From Tritrichomonas foetus (lineage: Eukaryota > Parabasalia > Tritrichomonadida > Tritrichomonadidae), in assembly GCA_001839685.1 (NCBI GenBank), contig MLAK01000892.1:1-50406 (forward strand): a stretch of DNA of 50,406 bases, read 5' to 3'. Positions 37,921 to 48,272 of this stretch are shown in pieces. Made by a program: the position numbers and the translations under genes. Numbering within the stretch: the stretch's first letter is position 1; every line of letters begins with the position of its first letter. The notes under the pieces were generated by a model, which had not been told where the DNA came from, did no database searches, and worked only from the letters and a program-made list of their open reading frames with translations.

Positions 37921-39000
37921 ATGGGGAAATTTTTGAAAAAGAAATCGCAGAAATCCAAAGAAACTCCTTCACCAACCCCACAAGCGACAGAAAGTATTCA
38001 TGAATTCGAGGAGGAAGAAGAAACAGCAGAAAAATCAGTTTCCACAAAGCCCGCCGAAAAAAGCGAATCAACAAAGTCAACAAGTCGCCAGCAAGAACTT
38101 CCAAGTCCAAAGGAGAAGCAAATTACGCCAGATGATGAAAGTTATGAAGAAGAAGACGAGTCAGATCCTGATCGAGTACTTTCAGTCGATTTAGGTGAAG
38201 GTGCAATGGAAAATGACGATAACTGCCCATTACGTTTTTCAATAGTTCAACATCGAGTTGATGATTTCAAATTCCATATTCAGAAGCAAAAGAACGAATT
38301 ATTTTATATCAATAAAAACGTTAATGATTTGAAAAAATTGCTAGACGATTTATACAATGAAAATCAGACGCTCTCTTCAATTGTCGATGAATTCAAAGCA
38401 GAGGCCCTCAATAATAGTGCCAAATTCGCAGATAACAAAAAACTGTATGTTTCACCAGAAACCGATATTTACTGTCAAAAAGTGGAATCTCTTTTTGCAG
38501 ACTTTGTGAAAGTCCAAGCACAACTTTCAGATGATGCTTTTAACGTGTCACAGCTTGTTGAAAATCTCAAAATGCTTAAAGAAATGAATTCGTCGCTTAA
38601 AGAGCAAATAAAACGTAATCCTGAGAATGAAGCAGATGAAATAATTGATCTTCTTGAAGATGATATTGTTAAACTTGAAGAAGAAAATGAGGAAATGAAG
38701 AAAAGGTATTTAGAAATCATTCAAGGAAAGCAAGATCAGATTGATGAACTTCAAATGAAGCTCGAATCCAAGCCAGCATTACTACCCAAACAATTGGTGA
38801 AAAGAAACACCAAAAATTCATCAGAAAAAACAAAATCAATTAAGAAAAAATCACCAAGGGGAGCTTCACCGAGAAAGGCATCGCCAAGAAAAGCTTCACC
38901 AAGAAGAGCCTCGCCAAGGAGGTCTTCGCCAACAAAGGAAAATGTTGGAAGAGGTAAAACAAAGCGATCTGCATCAAAAGCAAAGAAAGTATCATCATAA
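37921..39000 (+). CDS. Coiled-coil protein with SPRK-repeat basic tail
   Basis: The protein has 359 residues. The N-terminal 100 are disordered, Ser/Glu-rich, with SP/TP sites. Residues about 105-285 form coiled coil. The C-terminal tail (about 299-359) is strongly basic, with six consecutive five-residue repeats of the form SPR[G/K/R][A/S] or SPTKE, then further Lys/Arg/Ser. S-P-[K/R]-[K/R] repeats are known from histone H1 and sperm histones, where they bind the DNA minor groove and are CDK phosphorylation sites. A chromatin or microtubule role is plausible, but I cannot assign a family. The stop overlaps TAAA. Confidence 0.75.
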   Translation: MGKFLKKKSQKSKETPSPTPQATESIHEFEEEEETAEKSVSTKPAEKSESTKSTSRQQELPSPKEKQITPDDESYEEEDESDPDRVLSVDLGEGAMENDDNCPLRFSIVQHRVDDFKFHIQKQKNELFYINKNVNDLKKLLDDLYNENQTLSSIVDEFKAEALNNSAKFADNKKLYVSPETDIYCQKVESLFADFVKVQAQLSDDAFNVSQLVENLKMLKEMNSSLKEQIKRNPENEADEIIDLLEDDIVKLEEENEEMKKRYLEIIQGKQDQIDELQMKLESKPALLPKQLVKRNTKNSSEKTKSIKKKSPRGASPRKASPRKASPRRASPRRSSPTKENVGRGKTKRSASKAKKVSS

Positions 39001-39246
39001 AAAAATATTTATAGCGTAAATTTTCTTACTAATTTTTCAATTTCAGATTAAAACAATGTTGATTCTAATTTCAAACAAAATGAAACCTGATTTCTTTTAT
39101 ATTTCCTTTTGTTAGAGCGGAGCTTCATCTATGACAAATATTCAAAAAAATTATGAGTATTAATGAATTGAAAATAAAGCATTTCAGAATAAAAATATTA
39201 TTGATTGGACTTAGTTTAATACAAACATACAAGTATATGCAACAGA

Positions 39247-40656
39247 TTATAGTATCGTTGATGGTTCTGTAAGAAGTGTATTTACAACAACCTTTGGATT
39301 CATGTGCTTAAACGAGTAGTGAAACAGCATTAATGATGCAAAAATAGAAAGAATCAGATAAAAAGTTGGACGAGTGATAAAAAGTCTTGATTTTGTTAAA
39401 TCAAGAAGGTTTCCAACACACATTCTTTTCCTTTTCACGTCATCGCTCACCACTGACCAAGCTTCAAGAATCATTTGAGCGGTATCATTTAGTTGTTCCC
39501 AATGTTCTTTGGCTACATCATTTCCTTTTTCAATTACATCAAGTGTTAAATGTTGTAACACTTTGGTGAAATTAGTGTATCTTTCATCAAGTGTTTCAAC
39601 CACTTTTTGGGGAATAACAACAGAATTAAATTGGCTTAACTCGCTAATTTCTTCAACTGGTTTTTTAAGTAATTCCACAAGTCTTTGGGTTGGATATACA
39701 GCCATATTTCTTTGTGCAATGATATTAAAAAATGGTTCAGATTGTGGCTTTGTTTCAAAACCGAATAAAGATTTCCGAATAATCGATTTCAAAGAATTTT
39801 CCATCATGATTGGTGCAAAAGCAACATCATTTGATGCATATTGAAATGAGCAAACTGGTGGCATGAGAAAAACAGGTAAAGATCTTGTTTCTTGAGCTTG
39901 AGAATACTCTGGTAATCTTTTTATCCATGATAATGCACAATTAGTATCACTACAAATCGAACAAAGTACTTTAAAAATCTTAGGATCAATTTTTGATATG
40001 GAAATATTCAATTGGGCCACTCCCAAAACAGACTCTTTCACAATTGAAGCAGAATCGAATTCACCGGATTGATAAATTGAAATAGAATCATGTGAATTCA
40101 ATATAGACACCCTTGGTTCGAAGTAAAGTTGATGATTAAAAATATCTGAAAATATATCCAATACTTGAATCGCGATTTGATAGGCTGTTGAATCGCTATT
40201 TATTTGGTTTTCTAAGTTAGTATTTTGGTCATAAAATCGAATAGCAAGCCAATTTTTGCCACTTGCAATAATATTCGTATTTAAATTCGGTAGGGGCGTT
40301 TCTGATCGAACTACGTAAACTGCGAAATGAACCGGGTTGTCTGCGAAATGTTTTGAGATGGCCTCTTCCAGCTGATTGTCGTTCGAAAAAGATATATTTA
40401 AAGAATCAACGTTTGCGCGAAATGTGTGGTGAATGTCTGGATTATCGTTGATAACGTCTATTTTCATAAACTTGCTATTAACTAAGACTGTTAATTTCTT
40501 TTTGAGATCCTTTATTTGTCGGGTAAATCCGATTAACCTAATTTGGCCTGTACTTACAAAATGTTGGGCAAAACTAGTTGGTATCATACTTTTAGGCATA
40601 GAAAATGGAACCTTTTCGGATATGATTGCATAATAGATCAAAAATAGAAAAAACAT
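39247..40656 (-). CDS. Possible GPI transamidase subunit PIG-S (Gpi17)-like protein
   Basis: The protein has 469 residues. A membrane segment lies at the very N-terminus (FFLFLIYYAII), followed by VPFSMPKSMI, which resembles the post-membrane region of PIG-S with its P-L/S-P-x-x-x-I stretch. A large lumenal-type domain of about 390 residues follows, then a second membrane segment (about 432-450, FYLILSIFASLMLF) and a short tail. This two-pass topology with N- and C-terminal membrane helices matches PIG-S, which is part of the complex attaching GPI anchors in the ER. Sequence similarity is weak by eye, so the name is tentative; it may be another ER membrane protein. Confidence 0.5.
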   Translation of the reverse strand: MFFLFLIYYAIISEKVPFSMPKSMIPTSFAQHFVSTGQIRLIGFTRQIKDLKKKLTVLVNSKFMKIDVINDNPDIHHTFRANVDSLNISFSNDNQLEEAISKHFADNPVHFAVYVVRSETPLPNLNTNIIASGKNWLAIRFYDQNTNLENQINSDSTAYQIAIQVLDIFSDIFNHQLYFEPRVSILNSHDSISIYQSGEFDSASIVKESVLGVAQLNISISKIDPKIFKVLCSICSDTNCALSWIKRLPEYSQAQETRSLPVFLMPPVCSFQYASNDVAFAPIMMENSLKSIIRKSLFGFETKPQSEPFFNIIAQRNMAVYPTQRLVELLKKPVEEISELSQFNSVVIPQKVVETLDERYTNFTKVLQHLTLDVIEKGNDVAKEHWEQLNDTAQMILEAWSVVSDDVKRKRMCVGNLLDLTKSRLFITRPTFYLILSIFASLMLFHYSFKHMNPKVVVNTLLTEPSTIL

Positions 40657-40945
40657 ATTTTGGTAAACAATTTGTCAACAAAATGGCAACAAACATCATT
40701 ATGATAAGTGGAGATACAATAATGAAAATATATATATAATATATGTATATAGATTAATTAATCTCTCTTTTTATCGAAATTATATGTATATTTTTTGAGA
40801 TATTATACAATTGTTTTATTCGTATATTTTGATGAATTGATACAATTTGTGATGAATATTGACCAGAATATCATTGAATTTTTCCTCATAATTTGTCAAC
40901 ATTAATGAATTAACGTACAATATACACGTTATAAATAATTCCAAA

Positions 40946-41584
40946 ATGTGGTATGAAGAACAAAATCATTTAATAAGGGCTCCTGTCCCTCCATCATTCG
41001 ATTCTCATGTTAAAAAACTCGAAGATAACGATACAATCCTCTTTGAATCAATCTCACTTCCATCATTGCAGCCATTATTAAAAAAAAGTAAAACATCATT
41101 GGCGCCAAGTCCAATCAACCAAACTAAATCTAAGCCATCGTTTTCACAGTCTCAGAAAACCAAATCAGAAGCAAAAGCTCCAAGCTCGCCTAAAGTCGAA
41201 GCTTTTGATATTTCCGACGATTTTATATCCGATGACGAATTTAACGACAAAGAAAGCGCAGTTTTACCAGCACGTCCTGCTACACCAGCAAACATCAACG
41301 AATTGATCGAAAAGATTCACTTTTTGGAACAAGAGAATATCAAAAAAGATAAACAGATTGCCGATCTTAAAAATGAAAATAAAAAGCTTAAACAGATGAA
41401 AGCAAATGAAAGGAAAAAATACACAAATTCACCTCCACTCGACAATACTGCGAATTTTTATAAAATTAAATATGAAAAGACATTGGAGCAATTTGAAAAG
41501 CTAAAAGAAGCACTTGCCGCAGATGGGAGAATGAAGAAGTATAAGCGGAGATCTGCGAGGGAAATTACTAATCGGGTCGTTTAA
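40946..41584 (+). CDS. Uncharacterised coiled-coil protein, 212 residues
   Basis: The start is ATG and the stop overlaps TAAAATT. Residues 40-110 are Ser/Lys/Pro-rich and probably disordered, with an acidic patch DISDDFISDDEF. Residues about 117-155 and 168-195 are coiled coil. The C-terminus is basic (RMKKYKRRSAREITNR). There is no catalytic motif. The arrangement resembles small cytoskeletal or centrosomal proteins, but I have no specific match. Confidence 0.7.
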   Translation: MWYEEQNHLIRAPVPPSFDSHVKKLEDNDTILFESISLPSLQPLLKKSKTSLAPSPINQTKSKPSFSQSQKTKSEAKAPSSPKVEAFDISDDFISDDEFNDKESAVLPARPATPANINELIEKIHFLEQENIKKDKQIADLKNENKKLKQMKANERKKYTNSPPLDNTANFYKIKYEKTLEQFEKLKEALAADGRMKKYKRRSAREITNRVV

Positions 41585-42956
41585 AATTGTTAATGTGCGT
41601 TATTTGTTTCTAAAAATTAATGATTCTATTTTACATATATATAAGGATATATTTGATTTATTTTATACCTCAACACGACGACCATATTTTCAAAAACAAG
41701 TTTTATAACTTTTGAGAGTGGTGCTTCAATGATGTCATTCAAAAATTAAATTGAATAGGACAGAATAATCAAGCTTTGAAAAAGAAATGTAAAGATTTTA
41801 TGAAACCGAATTCAATTCACCAAAGAATGGTTAATCCAACATTGATCGATGCCAACTTTTTCTGATAAACATGATAACTTTTTCTTTAAAAGAGTCTGAA
41901 ATTCCAATTCTATGATGCCATCAGAAAATTGAAAGATTTTAACGATCTATGTAGCATAACCATAAAAAAGGATTCTCTTTTTTATCTTTCATATTAAATA
42001 TGTAGGAATTCATTTATTTTGAAGATTGAGGGTGATAAATGACTTTATTAGACTTTCTTGCCATCAATTCAGATATCTCGATTTATTTATTCCGTAATTT
42101 GAAGCGAAAAAAAGTATAAAAAGTTTAAACTTTTTCAATGCATTACCACTTTTTTTATCGAATTATGTTGATTTTCTCACAACTAAGATTTTCTTTTTTA
42201 CTGAACCTTTTGGTCGTAATGCAATGATTATTTTCCATCGCCAGTATTATAGTGAAGTTGTCATATAATATTTTGAAGATGAAAATTTTCTTTTGTAAAG
42301 ATGTCTTGAAAACAAGTCTTTCAACGATACGAATCGCACGTTTGATGATTTCAATTTGAATGGTTAGCAAATGGTTTCATTAATTCCTCATTTTATATGA
42401 CATTATTTTAGGAAATTTTCCTCCGTTATAAATACTGGGCCTTTCTCTTCATATATTACTCTCGTTTATTAGACAGTCCACTGAATATAAGTAAAGTTGG
42501 ATGGAAAATTTTAGGTCAATTTTTATAGGTCAATATTAATTTTTCAATGATTTGGTACAATCTGGATTTTCAATTTAACCACATATTTAATAGTTTTGAA
42601 TATAAATGATTCATTTTTTTAATAAGATGATTTTCTTTTCTAATAATGAAAATTTACTTTATTTCACTTATAATTCTTGCCTTATATAAAATATTGAAAT
42701 ATTATAGTTGATATCTAATAAAAAAAGAAATAATATTTCGAGATATTACGTCATTTATGAATTAGGGCGAAATGAAATTTCAAAGATATAAAAATAATTC
42801 ATTTAAATAAATAAAGAATGTTAACGAAAGTTTGAATTTAACCCGATCTTTTCTTCAGAAATATCTATACAGCGATTTTATATTTTTAGGTCTCGTCTGA
42901 ATTTTCTCAGAAAAATTCTGAAGTCATTCAATGAAGAATTAAAGTTAAAGTTTTTC
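41585..42956. other. 1.4-kb intergenic region, no gene seen
   Basis: AT-rich and without a supported ORF; the longest open frame (minus, 42155-42370) starts only at TTG and has no recognisable content. No tRNA, snRNA or tandem repeat is visible. Confidence 0.45.
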
Positions 42957-44141
42957 ATGCGCGTATACATAGAGTGGCCAAATAAAACGTCGCTCCCTTG
43001 TATGATTTCGGCAACAGACACGGTAGGAACACTTCTTAACATGATAAAATTTGCAACGATTCGAAACCAAAAGATTATCTTATTAAAAGAAGGAATGATC
43101 CTCGACCCAAATAACTCCTTTGTATTTTACAACATTGAAGAAAATGATCGTATTTTCGTACAGTTTGTTCCAATTCTGCCACATCATCATAATTTCATCG
43201 GTCCTCGATATTGTCGGAATGATCAATCATCCAACAGCCAATTTCAAACATACGCTATTCAAAACTATTGTAATAATTGCAATGATTTGTTTTCAAATTC
43301 GAACTTTTGCCAATTGCATAATTTCAACAATATTTGCTATCCATGCTTTTTGAATAATAACAAAATAGGTAAAAATAGCAAAATGTTTGAAGATGAGAAC
43401 CATAGAAATGATGATGAAGCCCTTAAATATTGTTGTGATTATCTAATTGATAATAATCACAGACTTTTAAATCGAAGCTATAACAGAAATAAAAGCATTG
43501 ATAAATATAATTCCAATAAATCCTACAATGAAAACTACACCGATAACTATACAAATATTGATGATGAATTATTTGAAATGACTGAAAAATATGAATTTGA
43601 TTTTGAAGTTGAAGATGCAAAAATCTATGAAGAGAAACTCCGTCTTCGTGATGCATCATTACGCTCTCTCGAACAACGTCACTCGCCACAAGAGATATTA
43701 AAGTACATGTACTCAGACTCATCTGATGAAGGCGAGAATAACAATTTTGGAAATGGAAAATCTGACTTAGTCATTATTTCAGATTCTGTTGGTGAAGTTC
43801 CTGATGCCCCATTACCTGTTCCTTGGTCATGTTGTGAAGAACAAATCGATTTCCCACCAGAATATACTGAATGTTCTCATTCCCAAAGTAATGAATACAA
43901 TCATTATGACTACCCTCATGATTATGCTGGAGATGTAATGCGTGAATCAAAACTTGGTTTCAACAATACCAATCTTTATAATTTAGGATTTAATATAATT
44001 AATAACAATGAGAATTGTAGTGAAAAAAATGACATCACTGATGAAAATAAAGTAAGTAATGAAAATGAGAAGAAATCAAATGATGATGTTAGAAAATTAT
44101 GTAGAAGCAATGCAGGATCTCTGAATTTCTCAAATGTTTGA
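42957..44141 (+). CDS. Asn-rich protein with N-terminal ubiquitin-like domain
   Basis: The protein has 394 residues from an ATG preceded by TTTTTCATG. Residues 1-70 read like a ubiquitin-like beta-grasp: MRVYIEWPNKTSLPCMIS, then DTVGTLLNMI, ILLKEGMILDPN, and ENDRIFVQF at the last strand. There is no C-terminal di-Gly processing site after it, so it is probably a fixed domain. Residues about 85-140 carry several Cys and His (YCRND, YCNNCND, CQLHNFNNICYPC), which could bind zinc. The rest is Asn-, Asp- and Ser-rich and acidic. A shuttle or adaptor role in ubiquitin pathways is only inference. The stop is TGA. Confidence 0.72.
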   Translation: MRVYIEWPNKTSLPCMISATDTVGTLLNMIKFATIRNQKIILLKEGMILDPNNSFVFYNIEENDRIFVQFVPILPHHHNFIGPRYCRNDQSSNSQFQTYAIQNYCNNCNDLFSNSNFCQLHNFNNICYPCFLNNNKIGKNSKMFEDENHRNDDEALKYCCDYLIDNNHRLLNRSYNRNKSIDKYNSNKSYNENYTDNYTNIDDELFEMTEKYEFDFEVEDAKIYEEKLRLRDASLRSLEQRHSPQEILKYMYSDSSDEGENNNFGNGKSDLVIISDSVGEVPDAPLPVPWSCCEEQIDFPPEYTECSHSQSNEYNHYDYPHDYAGDVMRESKLGFNNTNLYNLGFNIINNNENCSEKNDITDENKVSNENEKKSNDDVRKLCRSNAGSLNFSNV

Positions 44142-44800
44142 ATTTAATAAAAGCAAATAAAAAAAAAAGAAATCTTGTTTTTTTCTCTTGGATTTGATGA
44201 ATTCAAGAAAATAGATCAATATTATTATTATGATTATGATTCATGCCTTTTACTTTGTGTATTTCCAGAAGTTCTAAGGTTTTCAGGTGTGCATTTAGTC
44301 GTGTTTTTATTATGTGAGTTGCCTTGATTTTTCGTTTGAACTTCATTCTTTTACTTCTTTTACTTTAGTTTTATCGTTCTAGGCATTTGACGAAGTGGTG
44401 AAACAATATTCACATATTTTGACAATCCAATGAACTATTTTATGAATTGCCTATCTTCCATAATGAATTAAAAATACTAATTTTATGCGAAAAACTGCTA
44501 AGTGAAGATAATGAAAGTTTATCAAATGTGGGCAATTGTGCCTAATGTTTCTGAAGACAGAAAAAAATATTTTGATGACAGAAAAACATATGGATAAATT
44601 ATATTATTTGCTGGTACCTTAAGCATAAATTTCGTCAAAATAGAAATCATTTCTGCGTCGATATGATTCATTAAAAATAATGAAAAGGTTTTATATTTCA
44701 TCCTTTTATCATTTGATATTAATATTTTATAATAAAAATTTTATTAAAAATGGCCTAACATGAAAATAAAAAAATAGAATGATAAACGAAATATAGAAGG
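44142..44800. other. Intergenic region, no gene seen
   Basis: AT-rich stretch between the ubiquitin-like gene and the tRNA. No ORF or RNA is recognised apart from the tRNA terminator at its end. Confidence 0.45.
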
Positions 44801-44809
44801 AAAAAAAAA
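44801..44809 (-). terminator. RNA polymerase III T9 terminator
   Basis: Nine A on the plus strand give nine T on the minus strand, one base after the tRNA 3' end. This is the standard pol III stop signal. Confidence 0.9.
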
Positions 44810-44810
44810 C

Positions 44811-44882
44811 GTGCCACCCAGGAGTCGAACCTAGAATCTCATGCTCCGTAGGCACACGCCTTATCCATTGGGCCAGTGGCAC
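44811..44882 (-). tRNA. tRNA-Arg (anticodon ACG)
   Basis: The 72-nt minus-strand gene folds as a full cloverleaf. The acceptor arms are GTGCCAC and GTGGCAC. The D arm closes GCC with GGC around a loop containing AATGGATAA. The anticodon arm TGTGC/GCATG encloses CTACGGA, giving anticodon ACG (Arg, reading CGN after inosine editing). The T arm is CTAGG-TTCGACT-CCTGG. The A box (TGGCCCAATGG) and B box (GGTTCGACTCC) are internal promoters. CCA is not encoded and there is no intron. Confidence 0.97.
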
Positions 44883-45836
44883 TAGATGCCCTTCAAATAT
44901 GAGACTTGTAGATTACATTGATTCCGATGATCAATATCATCAAAATGAAAAATTCTTCAATAAATAATTATCTTCATTTCTAATAAAATATGAACAACAT
45001 ATTAATGGCAATTTTTTTGAAGAATCTTGCGATTGTTTTCTCAAATATGATATAACATTCGTTATATTATTCGCTAGGAACAATGATTGACAGTTTCAAA
45101 CAGATGATACAGCACTGTCAAAATTGTATATTTATAGTTTCAGATACGTCATTCCAATATATAATAAACGATATTTAAAAACGTCTCATTATATCGAACT
45201 TTAGAGCAAATTAATAATCAGAGATCCTTATGAAAGATATTATTACACTTTGTCCGTGAATAAAAAAACTCTTTGAGAATCCAACCATATTGATTTTATG
45301 TAAAAAAATGAAAACAAATCAAGAACAAAGAATGAAATAGTATTCAGATATTAAAGAATAAAAAAGTCAATGATTTGAGAATTTAGTTGATTAAATTTTA
45401 TTGATTATCTATTGATTCACAATTCATGTCCAAAAGTGCAATTTCACATGGTAAATAGCAAATAATAATGTTTTGTGATAAATGAAGTTCACGATTAATT
45501 TTTTTATTTTTTTATTTCACTTTTTGCCGCAGCGTTGATTCTTTCATATCACCAAAATGCAACCCGACATCTTTCAAAATATAAATTCTTTCAATTTTCA
45601 ATAAATGATAATCAGACTATCAATTGAAATAAATGGACAAAATTGAATGTATTTGTTATCCTGATTCTGTTCAATACAAAAATAAAATTAATTCTTTAAA
45701 ACTGATTTACACCTCTTGAGAAAAAGTTATGATGCCATATCTTTATTCTACTCAACATCATTGGGATTTGTATAGAAATTCTGTTCTCTTTTCAAAATTT
45801 TATCACATCATTTTTTATCAAAGAACCTAACTTAAT
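44883..45836. other. 0.95-kb intergenic region, no gene seen
   Basis: AT-rich upstream flank of the tRNA and of the F5/8C gene. I see no ORF, RNA or tandem repeat. Confidence 0.45.
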
Positions 45837-46388
45837 ATGGAACAAACTGTATGTGATGTTGCTTATAGCAATGACCCACTCAAAGGAATCTTCACACACA
45901 TGACAAAATCCTTATCCAAGAATCCAATCCAATCTGGCTTCGTCAAGGTTACAATGCCAACAGTGACTGACCCATTTCACAATCTAAATTCCATCTTTGA
46001 CTACTCAGTTAACGGACTAAACCAATGCATATATAACTACTTTTGTGGATTTCCGACATCATCACAGAATTGGATACAATTTGATTTTGGATCCAACAAA
46101 GTGGCAGTATCAGGGTACACCCTCAGGAACAGTAACAGATATTTAACAAAAAGTTGGAAAATCATTGGATCGAATGACTTGGAAAATTGGAATGACATTC
46201 ATGAAGTGAAAGAATATCGAAACTCTGATAAACCTAATATTAACATGCATTTTTCATGTGAAAGGTTATCTGAATCATATCGATTCATTCGATTTGTTCA
46301 AAATGAAAATCATGATCGAAATCCGAGATGCAAGTATATCATCCAGATTGCGGCCTTAGAATTGTTTGGTCGCGTATTTTCAAATTAA
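45837..46388 (+). CDS. F5/8 type C (discoidin-like) domain protein
   Basis: The protein has 183 residues. The single domain shows the pattern common in trichomonad F5/8C proteins: GIFTHMTK near residue 18, NWIQFDFGSNKVAVSGYTLRN (about 77-97), then KSWKIIGSNDLENWNDIHEV (about 105-124) and a final strand IAALELFG. Discoidin-type jellyroll domains bind glycans or lipids, or mediate protein contacts. There is no signal peptide, so it is probably cytosolic. In related proteins the domain often sits beside BTB, LRR or ankyrin parts, which are absent here. An in-frame stop just upstream argues against a longer N-terminus. The stop overlaps TAAA. Confidence 0.8.
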   Translation: MEQTVCDVAYSNDPLKGIFTHMTKSLSKNPIQSGFVKVTMPTVTDPFHNLNSIFDYSVNGLNQCIYNYFCGFPTSSQNWIQFDFGSNKVAVSGYTLRNSNRYLTKSWKIIGSNDLENWNDIHEVKEYRNSDKPNINMHFSCERLSESYRFIRFVQNENHDRNPRCKYIIQIAALELFGRVFSN

Positions 46389-46958
46389 ATTATTTTATGT
46401 TTTCTAGTGCCGTTATTTTTGAATAAAAAATCTAAATTAAATCTTCTTTTCTAATTTTAGCCAATGAATCAAATATAATTTTTCTAATTCATAAGGGAAT
46501 ATAATTTATTCTATTTTTTATAAGTGACTCCCTTTTTGATTAAAACTGTCCAAATGGTAATATCAAAAAGTGATTCTTGGAAACATAACAGAAACGCCTT
46601 TCAAACGAACTACGAAGATTCTGGCCTTTAAAATAGTAGCATGTTAAAACGCTTTTTAATCAGTTAAAATTGGTCATGAATGACAATAACAACAAAAATA
46701 AACAGATATATGAAAAGAATAAATAAATAAATAAATAATAAAAAGATGTTAAAAGTTCTATTTTAAAAACAATTCGTAATTCTTAGAATTCAGAAATTAA
46801 AGAGCACCAAATGATAGATTCCAAATCATGATTTTTTTTCCCTCTCAAAATTAACCTTAAAGTGGATAGATAATGTTGTAGAATATTTGCCTTGATCATA
46901 CTAAACTAGTCATTTTCAAAAAAATCATTTGCAAGCAGAAATGAAGAAAGAAAGTGGG
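46389..46958. other. Convergent intergenic region with a TAAA microsatellite
   Basis: AT-rich 3' flanks. A short (TAAA)n run of about five units lies at 46719-46737. No gene is seen. Confidence 0.5.
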
Positions 46959-48272
46959 CTACATTACCACGCAGCAGTATTCTTCAGTGTTGGAGTTTTT
47001 TCCTTTCATACCGTGAGCCTTTTTCTCATTTTTGTCTCCACCGCTGCTCCTCCTCTTTCGGCGATTGTCAGGTAGTGCGGCCCAGTCGTAAGGGTCGCTC
47101 CAAGCGATCCCAGACGCCTCCATAGCCTCCTCAATGAGGCGGAACATTCGCTCGTAGTCCGGCTTCTCATCAAAGCGCAACAAGTTGATCAATTGCCAAA
47201 TTTCTGTCATTTCAGGGACAATTGGATTCAGAAGTGCTGCTACACTAACTTTCTGTTTCATTTTCAGAATCTCCTCACGATCGTCTAGGCTTCTCCATGG
47301 CAGGCCGCCTGTCAAAAAATCAGTCACGACATAAAACCATGAAATAAGATCATCTCTGCGGCTTAAATCCATGTGAAGATGCGCATGAATACTTGCATAG
47401 ATCAAAGTGCCTCTGAAACCAGGTTCACTTCGGGCAGTGAGGTGACGGTTAGTTTTGGGATCAATATAATATCTGGCAAGGCCGAAATCTATGATGGCTA
47501 TTGGGCATTTATATGGCCGCTGGTTCTCATTTTCAGAACTGGATGAGACCGTTGGAAATGCTGGAGGGGATGAATCATTGCCATCCATTGGAGAATCATT
47601 TCTTGTGCTTTCATTATTCTCATCAGCATTTGATTTACTGGTATTTTTTTGAATACTTTCCCTATTATTTTTACCTCTTTTGGATGATTTTGAATCTTTA
47701 TAGTTATCGCTATTATTGGTGTTGCTGGCTTTATCGTTTGTCGTGTTGTTGGGGATTAGATTTTCTGTGGCTTGATTTGAGGTATTATCAAGCTGTGAAT
47801 TGAAATTGCTGTTTTTGCGTGGATGCGAGCAATTGAGAAGGTCCAATCGAATGAGAATGTTAGCAGGCTTTATGTCCCGATGTACATACGAAGAACGGTG
47901 AATAATTTCTATTGCTTTCAACATGTGATATGCTACGCGCAAACCTGTCGAAAGGGAAAATTTGGGGGTTTGTAAACGCTTCAAAACTGTTGTGAGACTC
48001 GGGCCAAGCAATTCCATCACTAGATATGAAAAATGTGCATTTCGTCCAAATGAAATAAACTTGGGGAAATATCCGTAGTTGTCCAATGCCTTTAAATCTT
48101 TCAGTACTTTGGCTTCAAAGTCTATTGTTTTATGCTGAACGTATACTGGCTCAACTTTGGCGGCATAGAGTTGTTCATTACGCTTTGATTGAACTGTAAA
48201 AATTTGTCCAAAACTACCGTGTCCGAGCTTCTCATTGATTGAATAATCACCGAGTTGTCCTCCTTGGAGCAT
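46959..48272 (-). CDS. CK1-family (TTBK-like) kinase with internal insert and CaaX end
   Basis: The protein has 437 residues. Kinase motifs are LGHGSFGQIF (16-25), AAKVEP with Lys39, HRDIKPANIL (131-140) and IDFGLARYY (261-269). Tau-tubulin-kinase-type features follow the DFG: PGFRGTLIYASIHAH and SRRDDLISWFYVV. Between the catalytic loop and the DFG lies an Asn/Ser-rich insert of about 105 residues (146-255), absent from normal CK1 kinases. The C-terminus EEYCCVVM ends in a CaaX-like CVVM, predicting prenylation, with a second Cys that could be palmitoylated. It should be a membrane-attached Ser/Thr kinase. Codons in the last 100 residues are GC-richer. The stop is TAG. Confidence 0.88.
   Translation of the reverse strand: MLQGGQLGDYSINEKLGHGSFGQIFTVQSKRNEQLYAAKVEPVYVQHKTIDFEAKVLKDLKALDNYGYFPKFISFGRNAHFSYLVMELLGPSLTTVLKRLQTPKFSLSTGLRVAYHMLKAIEIIHRSSYVHRDIKPANILIRLDLLNCSHPRKNSNFNSQLDNTSNQATENLIPNNTTNDKASNTNNSDNYKDSKSSKRGKNNRESIQKNTSKSNADENNESTRNDSPMDGNDSSPPAFPTVSSSSENENQRPYKCPIAIIDFGLARYYIDPKTNRHLTARSEPGFRGTLIYASIHAHLHMDLSRRDDLISWFYVVTDFLTGGLPWRSLDDREEILKMKQKVSVAALLNPIVPEMTEIWQLINLLRFDEKPDYERMFRLIEEAMEASGIAWSDPYDWAALPDNRRKRRSSGGDKNEKKAHGMKGKNSNTEEYCCVVM

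Noticed and set aside
42155..42370. 71-codon minus-strand frame in a long spacer
   Set aside because: It starts only at TTG and the translation looks like random AT-rich sequence.
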